NCBI RefSeq assembly: GCF_027943255.1
Contig: NC_072893.1
Location: 121,891,784 to 121,955,783, forward strand
DNA length: 64,000 bases
Origin: Anastrepha obliqua
Taxonomy: Eukaryota; Arthropoda; Insecta; Diptera; Tephritidae
Direction: 5' to 3'
Position 1 is the stretch's first letter. Each line of letters opens with the position of its first letter. Both the position numbers and the translations under genes were made by a program. Shown one piece after another: positions 1 through 8,213 of the stretch. Below the pieces are notes generated by a model. It saw only the letters and a list, made by a program, of their open reading frames with translations. It was not told the DNA's origin and did not search any database.

Positions 1-201
1 ATAGCTCCCTCCGATTATCATTTGTTCCGGCATATGAGTCTCGATTTGGCGGACCAGCGGTTCTCCTCGTACGAGGCTACCAAAATATGGGTTGAGTCAT
101 GGATAGCCAAGCAGCGGCCAGAATTTTGGAGAAACGGCATCCGGAAATTGCCCGAAAGATGGGCGAAAGTTGTAGCTAGCGATGGCCAATACTTCGAATA
201 A
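1..201 (+). CDS. mariner transposase, C-terminal fragment (runs off the left edge)
   Basis: Frame 1 is open from base 1 to a TAA at 199-201, giving the last 66 residues of a mariner-type transposase. The motif APSDYHLF near the start holds the third catalytic aspartate (codon 5, bases 13-15). It is followed by the usual mariner tail with FSSYEATKIWVESW, RPEFWRNGIRKLPERW and a terminal SDGQYFE. The protein normally cuts and pastes its own element at TA sites in the nucleus. The N-terminal helix-turn-helix and first two catalytic residues lie outside the window, so whether the copy is intact cannot be judged. An AATAAA follows the stop closely. The element seems to end near the TA run at 278-295, inside the piggyBac coding region described next. 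Confidence 0.85.
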   Translation: MAPSDYHLFRHMSLDLADQRFSSYEATKIWVESWIAKQRPEFWRNGIRKLPERWAKVVASDGQYFE

Positions 202-277
202 AATATTTTGTACCGTTTTTTCACAATAAAGCCCCAAATCTTCGAAAAAAAACCTTTAAAACTAATTCAACCTCCCA

Positions 278-295
278 ATATATATATATATATAT
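278..295. repeat. (TA)n microsatellite at the mariner/piggyBac boundary
   Basis: A run of nine TA units. It lies between the mariner tail on the left and piggyBac coding sequence on the right. Mariner inserts at TA, so this probably marks the insertion point, later expanded by slippage (inference). Confidence 0.7.
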
Positions 296-296
296 C

Positions 297-581
297 CATA
301 GAGAAGGTCCTTTTCCATTTAGGAGGCTGCAAGGTCGTAGAGCTAACAATATTATTCTGACTTACAAAGTTTGATAATGGTATGTCATCCTCGTCGTCGA
401 ATAGCTCTTCATGGATATTCTGTATATCTGCCCCACACACATCCAATATCGATTTTGACACTGGCCACTCAGGCGTGTCTAGATTTTCATCCTCATCGGA
501 ACTGGCTTCACTTTCAGGTCCTGAAGGCAAATCTTCATAAAAACATTCTTCAATTTCCCTTTGCGTCAATGATCGTTGCAT
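297..581 (-). pseudogene. piggyBac-like transposase, N-terminal fragment
   Basis: Read leftward from ATG at 581, this gives about 95 residues with the acidic, low-complexity start typical of piggyBac family transposases: TQREIEECFYEDLPSG, then ESEASSDEDENLDTPEWP, then a patch ending PPKWKRTFSM. The catalytic DDD domain and the C-terminal cysteine-rich domain are missing; the frame runs into the (TA)n tract and the mariner element. The assignment is supported by the downstream context: 470 bp away on the 5' side lies a terminal repeat starting CCCTTTCCGTC directly abutting TTAA, the piggyBac target. The mariner appears to have interrupted it and the rest would lie left of the window. Confidence 0.7.
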
Positions 582-676
582 TATTGAAATAATTGCCTAA
601 AATATTGTAAATACCAAAGAAAGTCCCACTCATAGTGACCGTACAAAAAAGCAAATTCTAGGAATACTTACGTCAC

Positions 677-699
677 GGTGGTTATTGTTGCTAATCACC
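677..699. repeat. inner copy of the piggyBac subterminal palindrome
   Basis: 23 bp beginning GGTGGTTATTG and ending GCTAATCACC. It matches 20 of 23 bases of the outer copy at 1015-1037 when that is read in reverse complement. The arms are imperfectly complementary. Confidence 0.75.
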
Positions 700-1014
700 A
701 CTGATTATAAAAAATATTCGTAAAATAATCGAAATTTGAGCGAGAAAGCAACCACTGTGTATCAAACACACCACAAGAACTAAATTTGCACAAAAATCAA
801 ACCATAAATTGCGTTATTGAATTTATTATGAATTTTTACTTCTAGCTTTAACAAAAACGCGCGGCCACGGATTTTTACTTTAAATTTTCTCAACACGTGG
901 TGGGTGAATTTCTAGCTATTAACACCCTCTTCACTTAAAAGGAAGCAATAATCAATATTCGTGCAAAATTAAAAACATAGATGTCCCCAACCGTCGTAAA
1001 AAAAATAAAAAATA

Positions 1015-1037
1015 GGTGGTTAGCAACGCTAACCACC
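1015..1037. repeat. outer piggyBac subterminal palindrome
   Basis: Arms GGTGGTTAGC and GCTAACCACC are perfectly complementary over 10 bp around a 3-nt loop. It lies 13 bp inside the element end. Its position and pairing with the inner copy suggest a transposase-binding site (inference). Confidence 0.8.
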
Positions 1038-1054
1038 GAGACGGAAAGGGTTAA

Positions 1055-2240
1055 GTACCTTAGCCCGCGAACTTGTCACCCGGCGCTCGTATGTGCCCAG
1101 ATGGGAATATAAACATGGAAGAAGCTTGCCAATGCATTTGTAGTACAAATATTCACTCCACTCTGTCAGAACAAACGAACTACAACCTCTCATCAGCCGT
1201 CACATTGCCCTTTCTCAGCTCGTGGCTATTATTGCACACTCGTGTGCAAAAGTGTTTGCTCCATAGTGTGGGTACTTGTAATAAAGTGCAATTGTCGACT
1301 AGTTAGCCAGACGAAAACCAATAGTTTGACAACAACTATAAATTATGAATGTCTGGCAATTCATTATCAAACACTGAGTGTTGTTGGCCATTAGGTGTGG
1401 TGTGTAAACAGAGACGCGTGCCATTACATGCGAGTACCGCACTTTCTCACATACTTGTGGATACATATGAACTAAGAGGAAAGGAAAAGAGAGGAAGGAA
1501 AATAGTATATATACCTAAGCACAGAAAATGGTGAGCACTTTCTTATACAAATATATTTTAAGTGCTGCTGTAGCAGCGTAATTGGTAAGCTTGGAGAGGA
1601 TTTACTATAAAGTGCGGCAAATAAATGTGCTGAGATCGAAAAGAGGAAAATGGAAGAATAATACTGATAATCAAACAAGTTGGGGGAAAACACTTTATTC
1701 AGCGATGTCTTTATTGCTTTGTAAGAGTAAAATATTTTTATTAAGTAATGGGTTACTTAATATGGGCATTTGGGCACTCAATAATTGTAGTCACTATTTC
1801 TAACAAATTAAGAAATTTATACCCCACAACTTCTTTCATTTCGTTTTGATAACAGAATGCACTCTGTGAAGCGTGGGTGGCTCCCAAAGGCAGGTGCCAT
1901 CTTTAGCAGTGGCTCAAAGCTGAGCGATACAGCCATTTCACCCTCAAAGAATTTTCACTAAACTTGAAGTGGCAGCATTAAAGAGAGACGTTCTTTGGCT
2001 CAAAGTTACTCGAACACTGTGATTCTCGCGAGTCAACAAGGCAAAGGACCGACCGCACTAAGTACACGTCATGAAGAGATCTGATCAAAGTTGAAGTTTA
2101 AGTTTTTAAGTTTACTCTAATTAAAAAAGCAAATAACAGTTGGGCCGTTTAATCCACTTGTGAGATAACCAGCCTGGTTTAGGTAAAAGTTGATAAAAGC
2201 CGGCCTGAGTTGTTAATTTGCTTTGATCGTATCCTCTCAG
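1055..2240. other. no recognised gene
   Basis: About 1.2 kb of moderately AT-rich sequence beyond the piggyBac TTAA. Short open frames (for example 1073-1306 on +) have no recognisable domain. I see no RNA gene or clear repeat. Confidence 0.5.
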
Positions 2241-2919
2241 GGCACCCGCAGAGTGGACGCTGAAAGCCGAACCGAGCATAAAGATGGTGAATGCGTGCAA
2301 TAAACTTCAAAATAGGATCCATCGAATTGCATACCAAATCGCACAAATATCGTAGAGTGAAAGCTGACCGGAACCGAGAGTAAAGCTGATGAGTCTGAGA
2401 AATTCAGTTCGGAACTGCTTTTCGACGCTGATTCGCGCTGAAACGGCAGATGATAATCCTTTATAGTGGATATTGATGTTTTGATAAATGAAGTGCTTGC
2501 TCGTCCAGCTCTTCGGAAACAAAAAAAATAAATATGTAAATGCTATCACAATGGAGTTCTAGTAATCAAAAGGAAGTGAAATTATTAGAAGCGACCGCCG
2601 TAGCCGAATGGATTGATGCGTGACTGCCATTCAGGAGTATGCAGGTCTGAATTTACGTGCATGATAGAGCAATTTAATAGGAAAAGTTGTTTAGTTAGGA
2701 GCCGATACAGTACAGAGCCCGATACAAAATATGCTTCATCTGACGAATCCATTTCTTTAAATTATACTCAGATAAGTACAAATAAAAATACTAAATTAAA
2801 GCCCGCGCGAAACTCTGCGCTGATTTTCGCATCTACTCTGGGATACCTAATTTTGATCAGCGCCGATTGGAATCAGCATTACGCTCGGCTCGGCTTTCAG
2901 CGTTCACTCTGCGGATGCC
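2241..2919. mobile_element. foldback/MITE-like element with ~41-bp terminal inverted repeats
   Basis: The left end (2241-2282) starts GGCACCCGCAGAGTGGACG and the right end (2879-2919) is its reverse complement with about five mismatches; both contain GCTGAAAGCCGA. The 600-bp interior has no transposase and includes a tRNA-like SINE fragment at 2591. The right terminal repeat recurs at 3581-3621 as part of a tandem duplication. No target duplication is obvious, so superfamily is unassigned. Confidence 0.6.
2591..2670 (+). repeat. tRNA-like SINE fragment
   Basis: Begins GCGACCGCCGTAGCCGAATG. TAGCCGAATGG fits a polymerase III A box; a degraded B box (AGGTCTGAATTT) follows about 35 bp later. I recall GCGACCGC...GCCGAATGG as one end of a SINE-like repeat common in tephritid genomes (memory, unchecked). 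It is too degenerate to be a functional tRNA. A fragment from the other end of what seems the same family is at 49683-49752. Confidence 0.55.
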
Positions 2920-3985
2920 TTTACCATCAGTGGCTGGTAAACTAAGCGGGTGATGTCTGATGAGGATATGCTAGAAGAGGGTGGACTCGCCTTGAAATGA
3001 TATTCACCGTAGCTACACTGGTCTGACGAAGTAAACTTGAACTCTTCATATTTATTAGGTGGTGGTTGGTCTCGGACCATGTCATTTATGGGATAAGAGC
3101 TGATGAAGGTACTAATTGCCTTCCGTTGAATGTACGTAGTCGGTTGGCTGTCTGTAGCCCGCCGAGAATAACAGACGAATGAGTTAACGGATCATGACCA
3201 TATCATACGCAGACAAGACGGTAATGCACATGCCACTATCGCACCCTTTCGATTTTCAATATGCTTCATAAAGAAAGTAATGTAGACTATCAGTGACGTA
3301 TGACGCAGGTTGTTTTGTGGTTGATAGGCACAATTACGGTTCCACCCTCGATGTAGTTCAAATGCGGTCTCGGTGTGGAAGTTAGCTGAAGAGGGGAAGT
3401 TTGTTGTTGCCCCCCATATCATCGGTGCGACGGTATCAATCAAAATGTTTGTGACGGTTCCCTTCCGCTGGTCGGTATACATATAGCTGAACCTCGTCAT
3501 TTAGATCAAGCGAGTGTAATTTGGGATGTCTTTTGATGTATGTAGAAGTGCCTCGGTTTTCAGCAGGTGTTTGGAATCAACATTACGCTCCGCTCGGCTT
3601 TCAGCGTTCACTCTTCGGTCGTTCTTATGGTCAATGGCTGCAAAAATAATTGCGCACTGTCTGATGGGGATAAGCTGGACGAGGGGGAACTCGCCTTGAA
3701 ATGATATTAGCCGTAGCTACACTGGTCTGACGAAGTAAGCTCGAACTCTTCATATTTATTAGGTGGAGGTTGGTATTGGACCATGGAATTTATGCGATAA
3801 GAGCTGATGAAGGTACTAATTGTCTTTCGATGAATGCACATAGTCGGTTGGCTGTCTAAAGACCGCTGAGTCCAGCGATTGGCGTACGCACATTGCCGAA
3901 CCTCATCATTTAGATCAAGTGAGTGTAGTTTGGGGTGCCTTCAGATGCATGTAGGAGCTCCTCGGCTTTCAGCAGGTGTTTACTG
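2867..3985. repeat. 704-bp tandem duplication, second copy with an internal deletion
   Basis: Copy 1 runs 2867-3570 and copy 2 runs 3571 to about 3985. Matching blocks include TTGGAATCA(G/A)CATTACGCTC at 2867/3571, CTCGCCTTGAAATGATATT at 2984/3690, GTAGTCGGTTGGCTGTCT at 3137/3838 and GTCATTTAGATCAAG-type sequence at 3497/3904. Copy 2 lacks about 290 bp corresponding to roughly 3175-3470. An open frame on minus at 3192-3500 has no recognisable domain. Confidence 0.75.
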
Positions 3986-4248
3986 GTGTGCCCTCTGTGG
4001 TATTAATGAAACAAAAAATCCGTGCTGAGTATTTTGTTGTGCTTCCTGACTGGGCATAATGGATTCCTTTTGGATATGGTGTTCACCCATCACCAAAAAG
4101 CAAGCGAGTTGTTCTGAGTGCTTGACTCACTCACTAAAAGTTCCCCAAAGCACTTATGAGCGTCACGCAGCAACCAAAAAAATGCCAGCAAGATAAGATT
4201 CCACAATTTTTCCAATCTGCTTTAAGGTCAGAACTTGGCTGGACATTT

Positions 4249-4503
4249 CGCACATGTTACGTTAAAGCGTAACAACTCAAAAAGAAAAGGAAAAGAGTAA
4301 CCACTCAAAAATTTGTTATTTTAGTGCAACTACTAAACAAATAAGAGTGAAACAACCGTTATATTGTTTTTAATGATATTTTCGTGCAATTACATATTTT
4401 TTCCCTTGTAATACCTATATTATTAATATTTACGAAAACAGTTTTTCGTCTCTACTGAAAATGTTCAGATGTTGAGTTGTTACGCTTTAACGTAACAAGT
4501 GCG
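4249..4503. mobile_element. 255-bp MITE with hairpin-forming terminal repeats
   Basis: The ends are reverse complements over about 31 bp with one mismatch (CGCAC(A/T)TGTTACGTTAAAG then CGTAACAACTCA). Each end also contains a small palindrome, GTTACG with CGTAAC around TTAAAG. The interior is AT-rich and non-coding. No clear target-site duplication was found. Confidence 0.75.
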
Positions 4504-4921
4504 ATTTGTTAAACTGGGTTATTCCGGTAAAGGGGATTCGGCCTCTCTAAGAACGTCTAGTTTTTGGCGTGGCGTGAATAATTTTGGTTTTAGCGATGGT
4601 TATGGAATGGAGCTCAACGGTTGTGTGTGTAGGTGAAGCACCAAATAGCCGGTTCAAGCTATTACCTTTGTTGCCAACTATACCTACTTATCCAAACCCT
4701 CTACTTTGGATGTGTGCTTATAAAAAATATCTTTTACTTGCCAACATGAGAAACGCCCCATAGGGGGAGTGGAAAACGGAGTACTGCTTTTTATTAAATA
4801 CTAGCTCACCCGGCGAACTTTGTTCCGCCCTAGAGGCAATAAAAAAACAGATTTTTGATTTTATTAAGTTCATTTTTTTATTAATCGAGTATTTCAATGA
4901 AGCTTTAATAGATTGCACTCT

Positions 4922-5883
4922 TCAGTTAAGCACCTTGTGATACACGACATTTTTTGTTTTATTATCAGGTGCAAGAACAAACAACGCAGATGGTTTTCCG
5001 ACCCGTGAACATACCACATATAATTGACCATGTGAGAAACACTGATTTTCTAGTTTCAGACCACAAAGTTTCAAGGATTGGCCTTGTGATTTGATAATGG
5101 TCATGGCGAATGCAAGACGGATCGGAAATTGAAGTATTTTAAATTCAAACGGAAGATCGGTTGGGATCATCGGGATCATCGGAATGAGAACTTCTTCTCC
5201 TTCGAATTTTCCTTTGAGTATCGTCGCGTAAATCACATTGTTCATCAATTTATTTACCTCCAAACGCGTACCGTTGCAAAGTTTTGGTGGGCTTATGTTT
5301 CGAAGCATGATTACTACGGAGCCAACTTTTAAGCGTAAATTGTGCGGTGGTAAGGCAGGCACATCCAAGGATTTAAAAAATTTAATTGGATAGTTTGTGG
5401 CTTCATCTTCATTTGTTACACAGTCAATGGATTTGAATGAATGCATTGTTCCAATGATATCATTTTGAATTATGTAGTTTAGGTCATCTACATCTTAATT
5501 ATTAGCCGCTAAAATTGCTCGCTCACTCACCCATTCATTATTTTTGTAGTTACTAATGATGTTTGAGAATACTTTATTGATAAGTTCGTCTTTCGATGAG
5601 ACAAAGTTACAGAAATTATGATGAAATGAAATCAATCCGCTCGATTCGTCGACAGGTACTCGACCATTACCGATAGTCAGCAATTGCTCAGAGAAATCTT
5701 CAGTAGATGTATCATTAAGTAATGCAACTCTCATGTTTGTTGTCAGCTGAAGTTTTTTCATATAGCGCCATAGATTCGATGATTTGAGGCAAGCGTTTAT
5801 TTCGTCAGTAGCCGTTGATCTTGGAATTGCTGGCAGTGTTTGGCGAAAGTCGCCAGACAGTAAAATCATTGCGCCTCCAAAAA
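4922..5883 (-). pseudogene. Helitron Pif1-type helicase, C-terminal half
   Basis: Reading leftward from about 5883: DFFGGAMILLSGDFRQTLPA (Walker B-like GDFRQ), then LTTNMR, then after an in-frame TAA near 5495-5497 the same frame continues with DVDDLNYI, NRxSP-type PPKLCNGTRL and the last Pif1 motif FAMTIIKSQGQS. It ends at VVYHKVLN and a stop at 4922, the normal C-terminus. This is the 5'-3' helicase half of RepHel, which unwinds DNA during rolling-circle transposition. The Walker A segment is missing because the internal deletion starts upstream of it. One nonsense codon and the missing ATP-binding loop make it non-functional. Confidence 0.85.
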
Positions 5884-6204
5884 AGTCAATAATGTCAATT
5901 TCACTCTTCCACTAAGGCAGCACAATCCGCTAGTTTCTCCGGAAAACTTCAATGCGCCACAATACTCGCAAATAACGTTCATTGGCCCAATGCAAACGCT
6001 AGGATGCAAACAGTAATCAGTGTTGCAATTATTTCGAAACGCTGCTCGATTCAAATCAGCACTTGATAATTCTCTTCTTGTGCGTCGAAAATGATCTACT
6101 TGTTGATTTCTGTTATTCGCTCGACGATGTCGCATTGCCAACCGAGCCGTTTCACGGGCTGCCTCGCTTTGCTCTTGTGGTTGAGAAGCACGAAGTCGAG
6201 CCAT
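5884..6204 (-). pseudogene. Helitron RepHel N-terminal zinc-binding region
   Basis: Starts at ATG 6204. It is rich in Arg/Gln/Ala (ARLRASQPQEQSEAARETAR), then RRELSSADLNRAAFRNNC, then CIGPMNVICEYCGALKF and GLCCLSGRVKL, the CxxC-type zinc region found ahead of the Rep domain in animal Helitrons. At about 5884 it switches, out of frame, into the helicase (DIIDFFGGAM in the alternate frame), so the HUH Rep nuclease and helicase N-terminus are gone. The tail beyond VKL is a frameshift artefact. Confidence 0.8.
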
Positions 6205-6521
6205 ACTAACCCGGCGCTCTTCACGGGCAATTCCTTGTGCTTATTTTTATATATTTCTGACAAATTTATATTATCAAATTTTCTACTTAACCATAGACAA
6301 AATTACATTTAGCTGTCATTTGCGTTTTGTTATTCCATATCAGATGCGTTTTTGTTATACAACATTTTATAGTGACTTCACGGAAACGCGTTCGAATGGG
6401 ATAAAAAGTATCCCATGTCCGTCTCCTGGTTCTAAGCTACCTCTCCACCAATTTTCAGCCAAATCGGTTCAGCCGTTCTCGAGTTATAAATAGTGTAACT
6501 AACATGACTTTCTTTTATATA

Positions 6522-7230
6522 CAGTGCTGGACTTAAGTATAGGCACAATCCGCTTTATAAAAAGAACGGCAGTTTTATTTGTATTCAGAAAAACGATATA
6601 TTTATTTTGTAGGTATATTATAGGTGTAGAGCTTATACATTAAAAATAGCTATGAAAACTAAATACATTTTCTTTGGAAATAAAGTTCAAAAATAAAAAA
6701 ATTAAAATTAATTCGATATTTTACTGGACAAAAGTATAGGCACAACTACTTAAACGATAACCAAAATGCGTTGAAATTTTAATTTAATATTTTGTTGGTA
6801 ACCTTTTCTGTTTTATGACGGCCTTAAGTCTATTTGGCATTGAGTGGACAAGTTTTTTTGTTACAATTTCGCCAATATTAAGCCACTCTTCCATTAAAGC
6901 TGCTTTTAGCTCAACCTTATTTGAAATTGTGCGTTTTCGAATTCTTATCTCCAATTCCTCCCACAAATGTTCTATCGGATTTAAGTCTGGTGACTGGGGG
7001 GGTTGGGTTAGACGTGTGAAACGTTATAAGCGAGCCACATCTTGACGTCATGGGCTGTATGCTTCGGGTCGTTGTCATGTTGAAATGTGAACGACCCGGG
7101 TAAGTTCAGTTTTTCAGCGCTTTTCTTCACATTTTCCTTTAAGATGTTTAAGTAAACTGTCTTGTCCATAATCTCATTAATGAAAACAAGCTCTCCCACA
7201 TATAGAAGATTTTAAAAGATTTCAAGGCAT
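6522..7230 (-). mobile_element. Tc1-like element, one end plus partial transposase
   Basis: Starts at CAGTGCTGGACTTAAGTATA (6522) immediately after a TA (6520-6521), the Tc1/mariner target. A second, direct copy, CTGGACAAAAGTATAGGCAC, lies at about 6725, giving the IR/DR layout seen in some Tc1-like elements. The transposase 3' part follows on the minus strand. The other terminal repeat is not found; similarity stops near 7200-7230. Confidence 0.8.
6784..7199 (-). pseudogene. Tc1-like DD34E transposase, catalytic C-terminal part
   Basis: From 7199 leftward: GELVFINEIMDKTVYLNIL, LPGSFTFQHDNDPKHTAHDV (second catalytic Asp in HDNDPKHTA). A frameshift at the G-rich stretch near 7000-7010 follows, then SPDLNPIEHLWEELE (catalytic Glu) and SMPNRLKAVIKQKRLPTKY with stop at 6784. 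This is the RNase H-fold domain that cleaves and joins transposon ends. The paired DNA-binding domain and first catalytic Asp are absent. Frameshifted and truncated, so dead. Confidence 0.85.
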
Positions 7231-7321
7231 TTTTGAAGCCAATATTTCACATTGGGCTAAGTGCGTAATTGAGCCCATTCTCGACGAACGAAAACATCAT
7301 CATCCCAATGCTTCTCTATGA

Positions 7322-7433
7322 AGGATCGCGAGGAAAGTACTTCGCACAATTTTTGGCTCTGATCGCGTAGATGACGGTTATCGCATTCGAATGAGCCACG
7401 AGCTGTATGAGCTCTACGGTACGATATTGACGT
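7322..7433 (+). pseudogene. RTE-type LINE fragment (post-RT region)
   Basis: The frame starting at 7322 reads RKVLRTIFGS, DDGYRIRMSHELYELYG. This corresponds to RKILRKIFGP...RRRWNDELYELYDD in the nearly intact RTE element at 42711-45892. Only about 37 codons remain, with no ends visible. Confidence 0.65.
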
Positions 7434-7656
7434 ACTCACCTGGTGAGACATTATTCCGTAGACTCTAACCGGGTAATGGGTTGTTACGACCAATTAAGCA
7501 AGTAAGTAAGTATTTTTCAAGTCTAACTAAGTGAATTCCCACCAAAATTTGACAGCTGAAGCTTTGCTGATATGGCCGCTATATCAAATCCCATCGCCGA
7601 GTATTCCAAAACCCTTTACTTTGATGTACATCTGCACTCGCCGTTCATACATTACT

Positions 7657-8213
7657 ACCCTATGATGAAAAAGTACCGGGAAGGTGATGTTGACTGTTTT
7701 CTTCGATTGCCAGGGCGTAGTTCACCATGAGTACCTTCCATCGGGCCAGACGGTCAATAAAGAATATTATTTATCCGTTTTGAAGCGTTTGAGAGATGCT
7801 GTACGTCGCAAGCGGCCGGAAATGTGGGAAACAATTCTTGGATTTTGCATGATGATAACGCGCCATCGCACTAATCCCAATTTGTGCTGGATTAGTTGAC
7901 CAAACACCAAGTAAATACCATCGTGCAAGCACCGTATTCACCTGATATGACCCCGTGGGACTTCTTTTTGTTTCCCAAGTTGAAGTTATTACTTTGTGGC
8001 AGGCGATTTCAGTCGATAGAGGAGATCAAAGAGAATGCGACGAAGCCATCCCTTCGTCGGCGCACCAGGGCTGCATGGAGGACTGTGTTAAACGTCGGCA
8101 CATGTGTGTTACTTCAGACGGGTCATATTTTGAAGGAGATAAAATAAATTTGCCTGAAATTTAACTCTGTTTTGTTTTATTTAAACATTCCCGGTACTTT
8201 CTGATTCTGTGGT
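7657..8213 (+). mobile_element. internally deleted mariner with both terminal repeats
   Basis: The left end at 7657 reads ACCCTATGATGAAAAAGTAC and CGGGAA. The right end, reversed, reads ACCACAGAATCAGAAAGTAC and CGGGAA, about 26 bp each with 6 mismatches. The left repeat is followed almost at once by the first catalytic motif of the transposase, so about half of the element (5' leader and DNA-binding domain) has been deleted. Confidence 0.8.
7684..8147 (+). pseudogene. mariner DD34D transposase, catalytic domain remnant
   Basis: Reads VMLTVFFDCQGVVHHEYLPS (first Asp in FFDC), then NKEYYLSVLKRLRDAV and RRKRPEMWE. After a frameshift near 7830 it gives WILHDDNAPSH (second Asp) in another frame. 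From about 7925 it reads QAPYSPDMTPWDFFLFPKLK (third Asp) and RRFQSIEEIKEN. The overall order fits mariner, but the helix-turn-helix domain is missing and the region between the second and third motifs is frameshifted. Same broad group as the copy at 30392-31630. Confidence 0.85.

Larger units (their letters stand above)
582..1054 (-). mobile_element. piggyBac-like element, 5' terminal region with TTAA target
   Basis: Read on the minus strand, the element starts at 1050 with CCCTTTCCGTCTCGG, directly preceded by TTAA at 1051-1054, as piggyBac elements require. The 470 bp between terminus and start codon are AT-rich leader. Two copies of a subterminal palindrome (677-699 and 1015-1037) occupy the place where transposase-binding repeats sit in this family. 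Only this end is in the window. Confidence 0.75.
4801..6521 (-). mobile_element. Helitron, internally deleted and missing its Rep domain
   Basis: On the minus strand the 3' end is ...GAGCTAG at 4801, next to T (A at 4800 on +), preceded by a hairpin (4812-4829, GGCGAAC and GTTCCGCC arms): the CTRR plus hairpin end of Helitrons. The 5' side (about 6440-6520) carries the leader containing CTCGAGAACGGCTGAACCG and TATATAAAAGAAAG that I associate with insect Helitrons. The coding part is N-terminal zinc region joined directly to the helicase. The extreme 5' end is lost where a Tc1-like element begins at 6522. Confidence 0.8.

Noticed and set aside
2591..2670. tRNA gene
   Set aside because: A-box-like sequence is present but the B box is degraded and no cloverleaf can be drawn; better read as SINE debris.
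3192..3500. 102-codon frame on minus in the 704-bp repeat
   Set aside because: No recognisable domain, and the corresponding stretch is deleted in the second repeat copy.
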